Virus record (IMG/VR): IMGVR_UViG_3300027833_000207
Location: 1 to 25,156 of that record
Reading direction: 5' to 3' (one strand)
DNA from: a virus
Length of the DNA: 25,156 bases
Numbering within the stretch: the stretch's first letter is position 1; each line of letters starts with the position of its first letter. The notes under the pieces were generated by a model. It was not told the DNA's origin. It made no database searches and worked only from the letters and a program-made list of their open reading frames with translations. The translations under genes and the position numbers were made by a program. Below are positions 8,100 to 17,547 of this stretch, one piece after another.

Positions 8100-9665
8100 T
8101 TATGATGATTGTACAAATCCTGTGCTTACGGCAAACAATTCTTTTTTACCGACGTTGCTATTATTTATTGACATTGTTACTTCTCCGAAGAATCCTTTTA
8201 CACCTGATGATGAGCTACCCCATACAACCTCACCGTTTTGAGAAGGTGTACCATTAACCAAATCAGCATAGTACTTGTCTTCTTTTAACTTAAACCTGTT
8301 TATTAATAACGAGTTTTGCATTTGTTCCAATGTAGTAACAAAAACCGCACTTGTTATAGGTAACGTTAAATCCGTGTTAGTTTTAAAGCTATCCATTCTC
8401 CACCCCGTGTCTCCCTCATAATTTATTGTTTGGAAGTTTTTAACCATAGATGGTGCTCCATTAAATACGAGAGTTACATTGGAGTTATTTTGATCTCCGT
8501 AAAACACCCCTCTAGCTTCTGTATTTGGTGCTAATGTATAATGCTTGTAAAGTTTACCCGCATTAGCTGAGAAATAATTGTTATTTAAACTTATTATCTG
8601 ATTAGGCTGGTAAGTAAAAAAGCTAACCCATCCTTTTGACGTTTCGTCAAATGCTAGTGTGTCATATTCGATACCGCTTTGAGGTATTGATAATACGTAT
8701 TGCTTGTTATGTGCGTCCCACCCGCCTATTATATTATCCGCCGCGGTAGAAAGTTTGTCTCTAAAGAAGTCGGTCATGCCATAAGCAGATATAACGGTTA
8801 TCCCGTCCATTGATAATCTGCAAACAACGTTTTGATCTCTGTCTGTAAAGTATTTTCTATATCCGTTTACAGCAAACGATTCCGGATCTGTGCTTATACC
8901 GTATTCCCCAGCATAGGCTACATTCTGCCCTATAACTAAAGGCCTACTAGTAATACTTGCATTGCCCTCAGCTGAGTATATTGCATCTTTATCAATTAAA
9001 GACTTACTTACTTTATTTTCTTGGAAAATAATTAGGTTAGTATCTTCTGCATATAACTTTTGTATTGAGCCATTAGCTGGATCAATTGTTCTTGTTATGT
9101 CCTCTCCTACAGAAAACTGATTAGTTTGGTTAACGCCTGTTCTAGAATTAAATATGCCAGAATGTATTAAAGAACTAAATTTATGAGACTGGTTAGGCTC
9201 ATCTTCAACAGCGTAGGCTTTCACTCCAAAGTCAACGGATGTATTATTATACCCTCCTCTAATTCTTGATTCTTCAATTAGCCAGTCATCAGTGGCATCA
9301 CCATCGTATGACTGAGGTATATTGTCAAAATTAATTATTTTGCCAAAAGTAATTGTAGGATTACCCACTACACCAGCAGGAGGTGCTTCACCTGCTACAA
9401 ATTGGGTAGTTGGAGACCCTACTATTAAGGATTCTACGTAGCTATTATAAGTAATGGGAAGACCCGAAATTGCGTCTATCCACGTCATAGTAACCTGCTG
9501 TCCAACGTTTAGTTCTTCAGCATCAAGACCTGGCGATATATTTATAGTTTTAGTACCTTGCACGCTCTGAAAAACAGACGTAGAGCCGGGCACCACCTCC
9601 GTAATAGATTTTATCTTTTTTAGCCAAAAAGTGTTAAAATATTTTAATTCTATAATTGTAGCCAT
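8100..9665 (-). CDS. Tail nozzle/muzzle-associated structural protein
   Basis: A 521-residue, beta-rich protein without membrane segments. Its centre (about 130-340) has the sequence style of a conserved phage structural family: a block at 132-147 (ESRIRGGYNNTSVDFG), then an FNSRTGVNQTNQFSVGED stretch at 172-189 and DPANGSIQKLYAEDTNLIIF from 195. I recall such blocks in tail 'stabilization' or nozzle proteins of crAss-like and environmental phages, but could not search. The N-terminal 120 residues look like separate beta domains, and the C-terminal 150 residues seem more variable. It starts 5 bases after the stop of the 1580-residue nozzle-type protein, so the two are almost certainly co-translated and probably assemble together at the tail tip. 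An alternative is that this is the C-terminal part of a protein encoded as a single chain in relatives. Confidence 0.85.
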   Translation of the reverse strand: MATIIELKYFNTFWLKKIKSITEVVPGSTSVFQSVQGTKTINISPGLDAEELNVGQQVTMTWIDAISGLPITYNSYVESLIVGSPTTQFVAGEAPPAGVVGNPTITFGKIINFDNIPQSYDGDATDDWLIEESRIRGGYNNTSVDFGVKAYAVEDEPNQSHKFSSLIHSGIFNSRTGVNQTNQFSVGEDITRTIDPANGSIQKLYAEDTNLIIFQENKVSKSLIDKDAIYSAEGNASITSRPLVIGQNVAYAGEYGISTDPESFAVNGYRKYFTDRDQNVVCRLSMDGITVISAYGMTDFFRDKLSTAADNIIGGWDAHNKQYVLSIPQSGIEYDTLAFDETSKGWVSFFTYQPNQIISLNNNYFSANAGKLYKHYTLAPNTEARGVFYGDQNNSNVTLVFNGAPSMVKNFQTINYEGDTGWRMDSFKTNTDLTLPITSAVFVTTLEQMQNSLLINRFKLKEDKYYADLVNGTPSQNGEVVWGSSSSGVKGFFGEVTMSINNSNVGKKELFAVSTGFVQSS

Positions 9666-9670
9666 GCTTA

Positions 9671-12600
9671 TTATGTTTTTCTGTACACTCTTAAAGTGCC
9701 TTTAGATTGTCCTAATCCTTCTGAATCTATTCCTGCAGTAGTTTGTATTGCTCCAACACCTGAGAGTTCAAATAATTTTTGTCCACTTCCATCAAATCCT
9801 GCTACCCACTTTAAATCAAGGCCAGCGCTAGTGGTAAACGACGTCCACTTGATAGGGGCGGGAGTTATATTTGTTAAATCCAACGTAAAGTTTATGTAAG
9901 GAATAGCTGTGTCTGCGGGAAAATAAGAAACATTACCAGCACTAGTTGTGTAAAACTCATTAATGTATTCTCCATAAGGAGTATCACTCCAAACTTCGTC
10001 AGTAGTTGGAACAGTAACCGATCCAGTTCTAGAAGTACTTTCTGCTGAGCGGTAATGCTTAAACAGATTCCCTGCACCGTTTAATGTAACTAAGTTTGTT
10101 CCTTGCCAAGGCACACATGTAGGATAATGTAAATCATCAGCATGTACCCATGACCAAGGTGTTGCGTTTGACTGCCCACCTGGTACACCAGAAACTGAGT
10201 ATGCCCCGTTTAAAACTACTACATATTCAATGCCTCTAGTTGCATTAAACGTATTATGGTCAAATGCCCTTACACTTTGCAACCATAGCTTATCAGATCC
10301 TAGCCATTGTATGGGATTGTTTCCGGGATCCGGAAGGTCTTCGTCTGGACTGTTTATATTATTGCTATTGCCTCCAGTAGAATTGTAGTCTAAAGATGGA
10401 GTGATTGGAAGCCAAGCCGGATTAAAATCTGCATTTGCATCAGTAAGATCTGGAGCTATTCTATAAAAGTAAGAAGCACTGTGAAGTCTTCCCTCCATAG
10501 GTATAACTGGGCTGATAGTAGGGCCGTATACATTAGCAGTAAGCACTATAGTTCCTTCTTTGTGAGCTTCCGTCCCTATTCTAAAAATGTCTGTGGTGTG
10601 CTCCGACGGCTGTGTTCCTACTACCCCGTTTTCTATGAAATAATTAAGATCTACAGTTGTGTTTGGGGGTGGATTGTTCGCTATATAGTAAATTCTAGTT
10701 TTGTAATTCCAAACCTCCGGCTCATCCGGCTCGTCTGGATTAGATCCTTTGTCATAATTATTTATAGCCGCAGTGCTACTGGTTATTTCTGCAGGTGTAA
10801 TTATACAAGTATTATCAATAGCTCCCGAGTTTACTTGGGGGTACGTGATTCTTACATCTAATGCCTGAGTTTCTACAATTGAATTAAAAGCAGGGGACAC
10901 TGTACCAACAGGCTCCTCCGCATTAGCATCAATGAGTTCTAATATTATATTGTATATTCCCGGCGGATTACCTTGAAAATTTCTTGAAGTTGCCCCTACT
11001 GGATTTGCGGGAGTAGCTTGTGTTAATTCTCCATTTGTTGGGTCCATAACCCAGTTATCAGGATACGAACTACCCGGTGCTGCTTTAAACCTATAAACCA
11101 GTTGCGGATTTCTAACTCCTCCCGAATTTATAGAGGATCCGTTTTGAGGGTTAGCGGCTTCCCATGTAGCAGCTGAAATTATTACACGATCGTTTTCGTT
11201 AACGGCTACAGGAGCTATAGTATTAAACGAAGGGGTTACATTTTTTAAAGCCCCCACCCCTGCTTCCTCGCCTCCTACAGTTATGGTGCTTATAAATCCA
11301 GTATCTGTGGTTATTTTTAAATCAAACTCATAAACGTTTAATGTTTTACTACCTTCTTCAAAAACAATACCATTACCTTTATATAATATCCTAAATTTAT
11401 TTGCGTTAGGGCCAGGGTCTGCTCCTTCTTCAATATCGAATAAATTTTGAGCATCGTTTCCTGCTCCGTCTGTTACGGACACTATTTCTACATCTGCTCC
11501 TAACAAATACGATTGACCGGTTGCATCTATTAATCCAAACCAGTCTGTCACATTTTGATCAAAAACGAAGCTTTCATCAAAATCCCAAGAAAAGTTTTCT
11601 AATCCAGATATTGATTCGTACTCTTCTAATACTGCAGCATTTAGGTCAACAATTAAACCAGCACTAGTAGTTTCCCAGTATATATCAAGATTTGATTCAA
11701 ATGGAGCAGTTTCATATACAGCTAAAAAAGGTAGCATGCTTACATAAGGGGATGTAGGATCAACAATTATTTTGTTCTCCCACCCTATGCCTTTTTCTGT
11801 TGTTGAAATTCTAGCTATTAAAGGATTTGTGTCTACTTGATAAAAAACTTTATTACCATTAAGTGGCTGCGCGCTAGTTACAGTAGGGGCAGTAGTAGAT
11901 ACAGCCGGGATATCAGTGGATAAATCAGCAAACCCCATATTAAAATCTTTAGCCGGCGCTATAGCGGTCGATGTATGCGATAAAGCATTAATACCTTTGT
12001 AGCTAAGCCTAGGGTAATACTGTATATTACTTTGGGAATCAGCCCCCGCGCCCATAATGTTTGTGACCCTGCCGTATAGTGTCACGGAGCTGCGATATTG
12101 AAGATCTTGATCCCCTACTTCGTTTAAATCCCTAGGAATTTTGTTTATATTGTCATTAAATAGCACAGTGTGTGCGGTTAAATTAGTTTCATTAGTAGGG
12201 AATAGTCCATTATCAACTCCGCCTGGAATACTAGTAGATGCTGAATTGGGATCTATAACTCCAGAAAGACCCGGATAACCGTTGAGTACGCCCGGTAGGT
12301 ATACATTATAGTATTCCTGTTCCGATTGTTTAACTACAATTTTATAACTGTACCAGCCTAGGTCATTTATAGTATAGGCGAATTTTAAATCGGGTACATT
12401 AGAGGGTAAATCATCGGCTCTTAAGTAAGTGTCGTTTATCCTCCCCGTAGTTGTTGCTACATAAGTGGATCCCGCGGTGTTTACTACATTAGTAACTTCT
12501 ACAAAATCTTCATACGCTCCTCTTAAAGAATTGCCTACTTGAGGTATATTTATATTATTAGGGTAAGTGGTGTTGTCCAATGTAAATGTCCAAGTGGTAT

Positions 12601-14413
12601 CAGTTATAGGGGATACTGCTACAAAGCCCGTCGTAATTGCAAAACCTTCTCCTGAAGAAGCGGCTTGTTGTTTTATAGCATACAAACCAGGAGTCCCCGT
12701 AGAAGTATTAATATCCGATGCTATAGGTTCGTTAACTAAAACCTGTATAACATCTCCAAACCAATTTTTTACATTTGTGTCGCTGGGCAGTAAATCATAG
12801 GAGCTATATATTGTTGAACCTGAATAAAATTCCCCATTATCAGTAGCTCCTAAATCAACAGAAGAAAGTATAACAGGCGATTGTCTACCAAACTTATCCG
12901 CTAATACAAAACCTATTTGGTAATTTCTATTTCTTTTTACCGAATGATTTGGATACTCTACCCAATTATTATATGCTCCGTTGCCGCTTTTTTTAGCAAT
13001 TCTACAATTGTAATTTAAGTTAGACGGAGGGGTGTGTTGATCTCTGTAATTACCGTATATTATTCTATTGCCTGAAGATTCTTGAGAAAAAGCTCTTACC
13101 GGTACTTTGTCGTAAACTCTTACTGTTTGAGCTTCAGGTAATGTTCTATATGGTTTTCTTGATTGATAATCATAATTGTAATAATTACCTGCGCCAACAC
13201 TGGCTGAAATTTGACCTGAAGAAATACTTTCTAGTACTTTTACCGCAACACCGTCGCTTTCTCTAAATAATATTTCTAACTCACTAATTTTGTAGTCAGG
13301 ATTTAATCTTGTACCTGAAGATGGCAATGGAATCACTAATCCTATATTTTGAATTTGGTTTTCCATAAAATCAACTATCGTTGATTGATAAGCGGAATCT
13401 TCATCACCATTAATAAAGTATCCGTTTTGTTTAGGAATATAAGCTATTTGAGTAAAAGGAGCCATTAAAGAATACTCGTTGTCATCAAACTTAAATCTAT
13501 AGCTAAACCTCACAAACTTGTCTTCCAAAAAGTCGGGATCTCCGGGCCAATCGGTATCATCATTTTTATTGCTCATAGTAGATTTTATGAGCGAAATATA
13601 TGTATTTGCAGTTGGTACCCCCCCTGGAAAAACAGGTGAAACCGTAACTATTGTTTCCGTTGATGTTAAATTTAATGCTACATTAGAAACTTTTATGTAG
13701 CTTAAGCCTTCTATGTTATTTTCTAAAGAAATAACAGTAGCTCCTATAAAAGGAGTTAGCTCTGCTAGTCTGTTTCCTGATACCTCAAAAGAATTTGTAG
13801 TAGGATTTAAGGCAACAAGATCAATCCTATTGTAAAGCTCTATAGGTTTATATGGGTTATATTTTGCTACGGATATTTGATGTTCTTGAGTATAATAGGT
13901 TGGGCCGCCTGCAGATGTGCTAATACCTGCGGTAGTTGCTAAATTAATATTAATTTTTCTAGGCTGGTTTCTATTATCCGTCCAAAACAATAAGTTTTCT
14001 AGCAAGTTAATGCTAGTTATTCTATTAGTGGTAGAAAAGTTTAAAAAGGAACCCTCTACTAAAAGAGTGTAATTTCCATTAGAATTATTATAAGAATATA
14101 TATAATGCTTTGATGTAGAAGTAGCAGAAGTGGGATTCAATGGGTTTGGATCTGTATAATCCGTTAAGAACACAAATAATCTATCCGTAGAGTTATCTGC
14201 CTTAATACCTATTATAGTCAAGCCGTTGCCTATATCTGTTCCAGTAACCAGGTCGTTACCAATTATGTTTTCTAAGGCACCTACATCGTTATCTTCGGAT
14301 CTACCAACTGATATATTCCGAGCATCTCTATATTCGCCGTTAGGCAATATTCTATCATCAAGATCTTTATTCATCTTGGATTTTAGAAATGTGTTTTTGA
14401 TTTCTTGTGCCAT
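9671..14413 (-). CDS. Large tail nozzle/muzzle-type protein with beta-propeller-like and Ig/cadherin-like regions
   Basis: A 1580-residue protein and the largest complete gene here. The N-terminus has a recognisable signature, KSKMNKDLDDRILPNGEYRD at 11-30, followed by beta-propeller-like repeats (RLFVFLTDY near 78-86, LLFWTDNRNQPRKI near 141-154). This pattern is common at the start of large tail nozzle/muzzle proteins in podovirus-like phages. The middle is beta-rich with many Asn, Thr, Ser and Gly residues. About residues 920-1170 contain segments resembling Ig or cadherin repeats, for example an IYNIILELIDANAEEP stretch near 1150. The C-terminal 350 residues are again beta-rich, with aromatic, Trp-containing strands. 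There is no signal peptide, as expected for a cytoplasmically assembled virion protein. It starts 4 bases after the stop of the second ring protein. Role (nozzle through which DNA leaves, possibly surface-exposed) is inferred from family style and position. Confidence 0.88.
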   Translation of the reverse strand: MAQEIKNTFLKSKMNKDLDDRILPNGEYRDARNISVGRSEDNDVGALENIIGNDLVTGTDIGNGLTIIGIKADNSTDRLFVFLTDYTDPNPLNPTSATSTSKHYIYSYNNSNGNYTLLVEGSFLNFSTTNRITSINLLENLLFWTDNRNQPRKININLATTAGISTSAGGPTYYTQEHQISVAKYNPYKPIELYNRIDLVALNPTTNSFEVSGNRLAELTPFIGATVISLENNIEGLSYIKVSNVALNLTSTETIVTVSPVFPGGVPTANTYISLIKSTMSNKNDDTDWPGDPDFLEDKFVRFSYRFKFDDNEYSLMAPFTQIAYIPKQNGYFINGDEDSAYQSTIVDFMENQIQNIGLVIPLPSSGTRLNPDYKISELEILFRESDGVAVKVLESISSGQISASVGAGNYYNYDYQSRKPYRTLPEAQTVRVYDKVPVRAFSQESSGNRIIYGNYRDQHTPPSNLNYNCRIAKKSGNGAYNNWVEYPNHSVKRNRNYQIGFVLADKFGRQSPVILSSVDLGATDNGEFYSGSTIYSSYDLLPSDTNVKNWFGDVIQVLVNEPIASDINTSTGTPGLYAIKQQAASSGEGFAITTGFVAVSPITDTTWTFTLDNTTYPNNINIPQVGNSLRGAYEDFVEVTNVVNTAGSTYVATTTGRINDTYLRADDLPSNVPDLKFAYTINDLGWYSYKIVVKQSEQEYYNVYLPGVLNGYPGLSGVIDPNSASTSIPGGVDNGLFPTNETNLTAHTVLFNDNINKIPRDLNEVGDQDLQYRSSVTLYGRVTNIMGAGADSQSNIQYYPRLSYKGINALSHTSTAIAPAKDFNMGFADLSTDIPAVSTTAPTVTSAQPLNGNKVFYQVDTNPLIARISTTEKGIGWENKIIVDPTSPYVSMLPFLAVYETAPFESNLDIYWETTSAGLIVDLNAAVLEEYESISGLENFSWDFDESFVFDQNVTDWFGLIDATGQSYLLGADVEIVSVTDGAGNDAQNLFDIEEGADPGPNANKFRILYKGNGIVFEEGSKTLNVYEFDLKITTDTGFISTITVGGEEAGVGALKNVTPSFNTIAPVAVNENDRVIISAATWEAANPQNGSSINSGGVRNPQLVYRFKAAPGSSYPDNWVMDPTNGELTQATPANPVGATSRNFQGNPPGIYNIILELIDANAEEPVGTVSPAFNSIVETQALDVRITYPQVNSGAIDNTCIITPAEITSSTAAINNYDKGSNPDEPDEPEVWNYKTRIYYIANNPPPNTTVDLNYFIENGVVGTQPSEHTTDIFRIGTEAHKEGTIVLTANVYGPTISPVIPMEGRLHSASYFYRIAPDLTDANADFNPAWLPITPSLDYNSTGGNSNNINSPDEDLPDPGNNPIQWLGSDKLWLQSVRAFDHNTFNATRGIEYVVVLNGAYSVSGVPGGQSNATPWSWVHADDLHYPTCVPWQGTNLVTLNGAGNLFKHYRSAESTSRTGSVTVPTTDEVWSDTPYGEYINEFYTTSAGNVSYFPADTAIPYINFTLDLTNITPAPIKWTSFTTSAGLDLKWVAGFDGSGQKLFELSGVGAIQTTAGIDSEGLGQSKGTLRVYRKT

Positions 14414-14417
14414 TAAA

Positions 14418-15626
14418 TTATGATTTTATCCATTTAGATTTACCTCTCATTACCTGTACTATCTCTGATAGTTTAATGTTAGATAATCTTATTTTAGCAT
14501 TTCTTAGCTTAGCAGACCTGTCTTTCTTTAAACGCTGTATAACGTACTCAGGTTGATTAATTCTGCTCGCTAATATAGAATATAGTATGTGAGCATATAA
14601 TGCATCCTCGGCCATCTTGGGTATCCTAGAATCCAAGTCATACGCTAACCCATCTGATATATAATCAAGTATTATTAATCGGTCTTTTAAGTTGGAAGAA
14701 AAAGCTATTGTACCATCTCTTTCATTCATATTGAACCAGCCATTCCTTTGTGAATTCTGTGGATCGTTACCGTATCTTTGCCCATAAAATGGATTACCTG
14801 TTAAGTAACTACCGTAAGCCCAGTAATCGTCAAATGTTATATTGCCATTTAATAATCTGTCATTAGCCTCGCCCCATCTTTCGTTCGTAATAGAAGTACC
14901 TTCTAAAAGATCACCAGTATTATCCATAGTGTAATCTCCTGCTTCATCCTGCAACGGCACCTCGTATGGGCTACTGGTTAAATTGTTTGCTGGATATATT
15001 GGGTGTCTTACACCTAATTGATCTATATATGCTAAGCTAACGTAGTTTACGTAGTCTTGTGGTATTGTAACACCTAGGCTAGGTGGAATAGTTATTTCTT
15101 GCGACTTGACGCTTTTTAAAGTATCATAGCTAAATTCTTGCAATCCTCTTTTAGCATGGAATATTACATCTGTTCTTTTAACATCGCCTATTAATTTATG
15201 CTCACCAACGTAAGTTGCGATAAAGCCGTTAATAACATCGTTTAAAGAAGTGTAAGCGTAGCTTCCGTAGTTTTCTTGTACTGCATCCCCGAGAGCATCC
15301 TCGTTTCCAAAGTTTCCTCCGTCTAAAGATTTTAATTGTATCGCAATGTGTGGCCTTAAGCCGTTTGTAGACGTAAAAGTTATTGTATTTCCTGTTACAG
15401 TATATCCCGGAGCAAACTCAGAGTATGATCCCGCTAATCCAGTGTCGCTTGTGTATACAACAAAGTTGGTTAATGTAGCGTTAGCAGCATCGTATGCCAA
15501 GTCCGTATTAAACGTAGTTGTTACAGAATCACCTATAACAGCCGGATTCGATATAAGAAATCGCTGTGCTCCAGCGTAATATTGTTCATTAGTTTCGGTT
15601 ATTAAACCGCCATTAGGTATCGGCAT
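14418..15626 (-). CDS. Ring / adaptor (tail tubular-like) protein 2
   Basis: A 402-residue protein with three parts. Residues about 30-98 form a small beta module containing GYTVTGNTITFTS (74-86). Residues about 120-250 hold a conserved helical and beta core that includes DVIFHAKRGLQEFSYDT and IPQDYVNYVSLAYIDQLGVR. The C-terminal region, after about 300, is helical, with MAEDALYAHILYSILASR and a Lys/Arg-rich tail. This organisation matches head-to-tail ring or tail-tubular proteins of podovirus-like phages, which stack between the portal and the nozzle. The gene lies between ring protein 1 (3-base gap) and the nozzle-type protein (4-base gap), where such a protein is expected. There is no Shine-Dalgarno before ATG 15626. 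Family assignment is from recognition and context; the exact ring position is unknown. Confidence 0.87.
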   Translation of the reverse strand: MPIPNGGLITETNEQYYAGAQRFLISNPAVIGDSVTTTFNTDLAYDAANATLTNFVVYTSDTGLAGSYSEFAPGYTVTGNTITFTSTNGLRPHIAIQLKSLDGGNFGNEDALGDAVQENYGSYAYTSLNDVINGFIATYVGEHKLIGDVKRTDVIFHAKRGLQEFSYDTLKSVKSQEITIPPSLGVTIPQDYVNYVSLAYIDQLGVRHPIYPANNLTSSPYEVPLQDEAGDYTMDNTGDLLEGTSITNERWGEANDRLLNGNITFDDYWAYGSYLTGNPFYGQRYGNDPQNSQRNGWFNMNERDGTIAFSSNLKDRLIILDYISDGLAYDLDSRIPKMAEDALYAHILYSILASRINQPEYVIQRLKKDRSAKLRNAKIRLSNIKLSEIVQVMRGKSKWIKS

Positions 15627-15629
15627 ATC

Positions 15630-16547
15630 TTACATTATTGAGCGTTGATTTTCTTGTTGCACTTGCTGTGCCGCTATCTGTACTATTGATGGGTCTCTTA
15701 TAACGACACCCGAGTAGAGTAATATCTTTAAGATAATATTTGCCTGCTCCGTTTTTGATAGCTCAAAATTAACTGAGTTAGTAGCATTGTATTGGTAGTA
15801 GTTTTGTCCGGATGGAATTGTAAAGTTCCATATAACATCTACGGGTTTTCTTAAATAGCTAACACTTATATCCGATGTAATAGTTTGTGGATACAAGTAT
15901 AATTTACTGTCCTCATATAGATATATAGGATATGTTTTTGTTGGCGCTATTAAAGGATTGTTGTTTAAGTATAGAAGCTCGTTTCGCTGAGATAGCTGCG
16001 CTTCTTTTGAATCTTGATATATAACTGTACCGAGTCTGTAAAAGTCCTCTGGGGTCGCTGTAACGACTATAGCGTCGTTTAAAGCTGGTATGCTATTAAA
16101 GATTATATTAGCTCCACTGATTGTGTAAGCCGTAGTAGATACACCGTTTATTGTAACAGCTATTACGCTAGTTTGTAACTGCGAAGATGTTATCGATGTA
16201 AAAGGAAACGATATTGCAACTCCGTCACCTGTAAGTGTCTGCGCCGCAGCGCCCAACCCTGAGGTTGTTGGTAAACTAAAGTACCCGCCTGTTGGTACGT
16301 AAGTTGCGTTACCGTATGTTTTAAATACAGATATGTTGTGATCTACGTTTTTAACGCGATCGCCATACTCTGTATCATTATCTGGTCTACGTAATTGTTG
16401 ATTAAGCGTATCAAAATAGCTCTCGAAGATTTCTAATTGTACTTGCGTTGCAACTTTATTGAATTCATCCGGAGATAAGTTACCTCTCTGTTCTTTATTC
16501 AGAATAAGTAACACTGTTTTATAAACTATATCTACATTTACTGCCAT
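15630..16547 (-). CDS. Ring / adaptor (head-tail connector) protein 1
   Basis: A 305-residue protein. The helical N-terminus (1-60) and a C-terminal segment with SVNFELSKTEQANIILKILL followed by GVVIRDPSIVQIAAQQVQQE are typical of connector ring proteins in crAss-like and related environmental phages, as far as I can recognise them. Residues about 100-164 are a separate beta module (VTINGV, then YTISGANIIF at 141-150) that appears inserted into the core and resembles a module at the start of the next gene product. Such proteins bind below the portal and seal the packaged head. The ATG at 16547 directly follows a run of seven A residues and there is no Shine-Dalgarno. The 99-base gap upstream contains two hairpins, so expression may be uncoupled from the gene before it. 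Confidence 0.87.
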   Translation of the reverse strand: MAVNVDIVYKTVLLILNKEQRGNLSPDEFNKVATQVQLEIFESYFDTLNQQLRRPDNDTEYGDRVKNVDHNISVFKTYGNATYVPTGGYFSLPTTSGLGAAAQTLTGDGVAISFPFTSITSSQLQTSVIAVTINGVSTTAYTISGANIIFNSIPALNDAIVVTATPEDFYRLGTVIYQDSKEAQLSQRNELLYLNNNPLIAPTKTYPIYLYEDSKLYLYPQTITSDISVSYLRKPVDVIWNFTIPSGQNYYQYNATNSVNFELSKTEQANIILKILLYSGVVIRDPSIVQIAAQQVQQENQRSIM

Positions 16548-16568
16548 TTTTTTGTTTTATTATAAATA

Positions 16569-16598
16569 TTAACCGGCCCCAGTGATGAAGCCGGCTAA
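16569..16598 (-). terminator. Hairpin upstream of ring protein 1 (terminator or processing site)
   Basis: A 9-base-pair stem, TTAGCCGGC with GCCGGTTAA on the transcribed strand, includes one G-U wobble and closes a 12-base loop. Its GC-rich core stands out in an AT-rich gap. Downstream the RNA reads AU-rich rather than poly-U, so strict rho-independent termination is uncertain. It lies 21 bases before the start of ring protein 1 and could instead limit or protect that mRNA. Confidence 0.55.
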
Positions 16599-16628
16599 AA
16601 TTAATTCACCATCTATAATATAATCACA

Positions 16629-16646
16629 TAGTTTTTTTAAAAACTA
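16629..16646 (-). repeat. Perfect AT-rich inverted repeat at the stop of the 288-residue gene
   Basis: An 18-base sequence with perfect 8-base arms (TAGTTTTT and AAAAACTA) separated by two bases starts immediately after the TAG stop. It could fold in RNA, but the low GC content makes it weak. It precedes the GC-rich hairpin at 16569-16598 by 30 bases, so the gap carries two tandem secondary structures. Confidence 0.45.
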
Positions 16647-17513
16647 CTAATTAAACTTTTTTTCTATAGATCTAAATACTTCACCACCTTCGTCGGTCTT
16701 AAAGTAAGCTGCCATTGCAGAGTAAGGATTCTCGTCAAAAGGCACACTCATAAGCTTTCTGCCATTAGATGCCCAAGAAAATGTTCTTTGATCTTGTGAC
16801 AAAGCTAATATACCCGCTTCGGTTGCTTTGATTGCTGTGTTACGTAATCCAACATTTTCATCTTGAGCTAATTCTAAGAACAACTCAGGGTTTGCATTTG
16901 CAAACAATCTTAGGTCTCTTTTAATTTCCTTAGATGATAACTGGTTTACCGCACTCCCCATTTCTACTCGAAGGATTGCCTCAGCATCGTCAATATCCAT
17001 TTCTCTTGCAAATACCGCTGCATCTGTTTGTAAATCAAGCATTTCTAAATCGTCGTATGCTTCTTCTACTGGATCAAACTCCTCGTATATTCTACCTTTT
17101 AAAGGGTGATACAAAGATAACAGCTTTTGTAAGTTTTGTTTTTCTTTAGGTACTCTTAAGTCCCCATTCATAAACATAATATGTCCCATTGTTGCTTCTC
17201 CCTTTTGGTCTTCTTTAAACGGAGAATCGTGGTTGGTTGCATATCTAATTTCTTTTTGCTTACCTGTTTTAGGATCAAAATAAAGTAAAGCATGCTTTCG
17301 CGTATGTTTACCCGGTATTGTTAAAGTTAAAGGAGTATGTCTACCTGTTAAGTAATATATCCTATCTTTAATTTCCCATTCTGGTTTAGCTGGTTCCAGT
17401 TCTTCTTTAACTGGTATAACCTTTTCTTTTACTATTTCGGCTGGTACAAATACTTGTTCTACAACCTCTACTTCTTTTGCGGCTTTTTTAGCCACTGGTT
17501 TTTTATTTGCCAT
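16647..17513 (-). CDS. Conserved-looking virion-block protein of unknown function
   Basis: A 288-residue protein whose family I cannot name. Residues 1-45 are Lys/Ala/Val/Glu-rich and probably disordered. The next part (about 48-130) is beta-rich, with IYYLTGRHTPLTLTIPGKHT and HALLYFDPKTGKQKEIRYAT. The C-terminal half is acidic and helical (YDDLEMLDLQTDAAVFAREM, and further helices to 288). No catalytic motif or membrane segment is seen. It lies between the major capsid protein and the connector ring proteins, so it may be a head decoration, head-completion or assembly protein. It is the only gene here set off by gaps of 81 and 99 bases, each with a hairpin, which suggests its level is set separately from the genes on either side. 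It ends in TAG. Confidence 0.82.
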   Translation of the reverse strand: MANKKPVAKKAAKEVEVVEQVFVPAEIVKEKVIPVKEELEPAKPEWEIKDRIYYLTGRHTPLTLTIPGKHTRKHALLYFDPKTGKQKEIRYATNHDSPFKEDQKGEATMGHIMFMNGDLRVPKEKQNLQKLLSLYHPLKGRIYEEFDPVEEAYDDLEMLDLQTDAAVFAREMDIDDAEAILRVEMGSAVNQLSSKEIKRDLRLFANANPELFLELAQDENVGLRNTAIKATEAGILALSQDQRTFSWASNGRKLMSVPFDENPYSAMAAYFKTDEGGEVFRSIEKKFN

Positions 17514-17547
17514 AATATAATATAATTTAATAGTTTAAAAGTAATAA

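Noticed and set aside
10481-10861. Plus-strand 126-residue frame opposite the nozzle-type gene
   Set aside because: Antisense to a continuous 1580-codon gene, with an aromatic/Ser-rich composition and no recognisable features.
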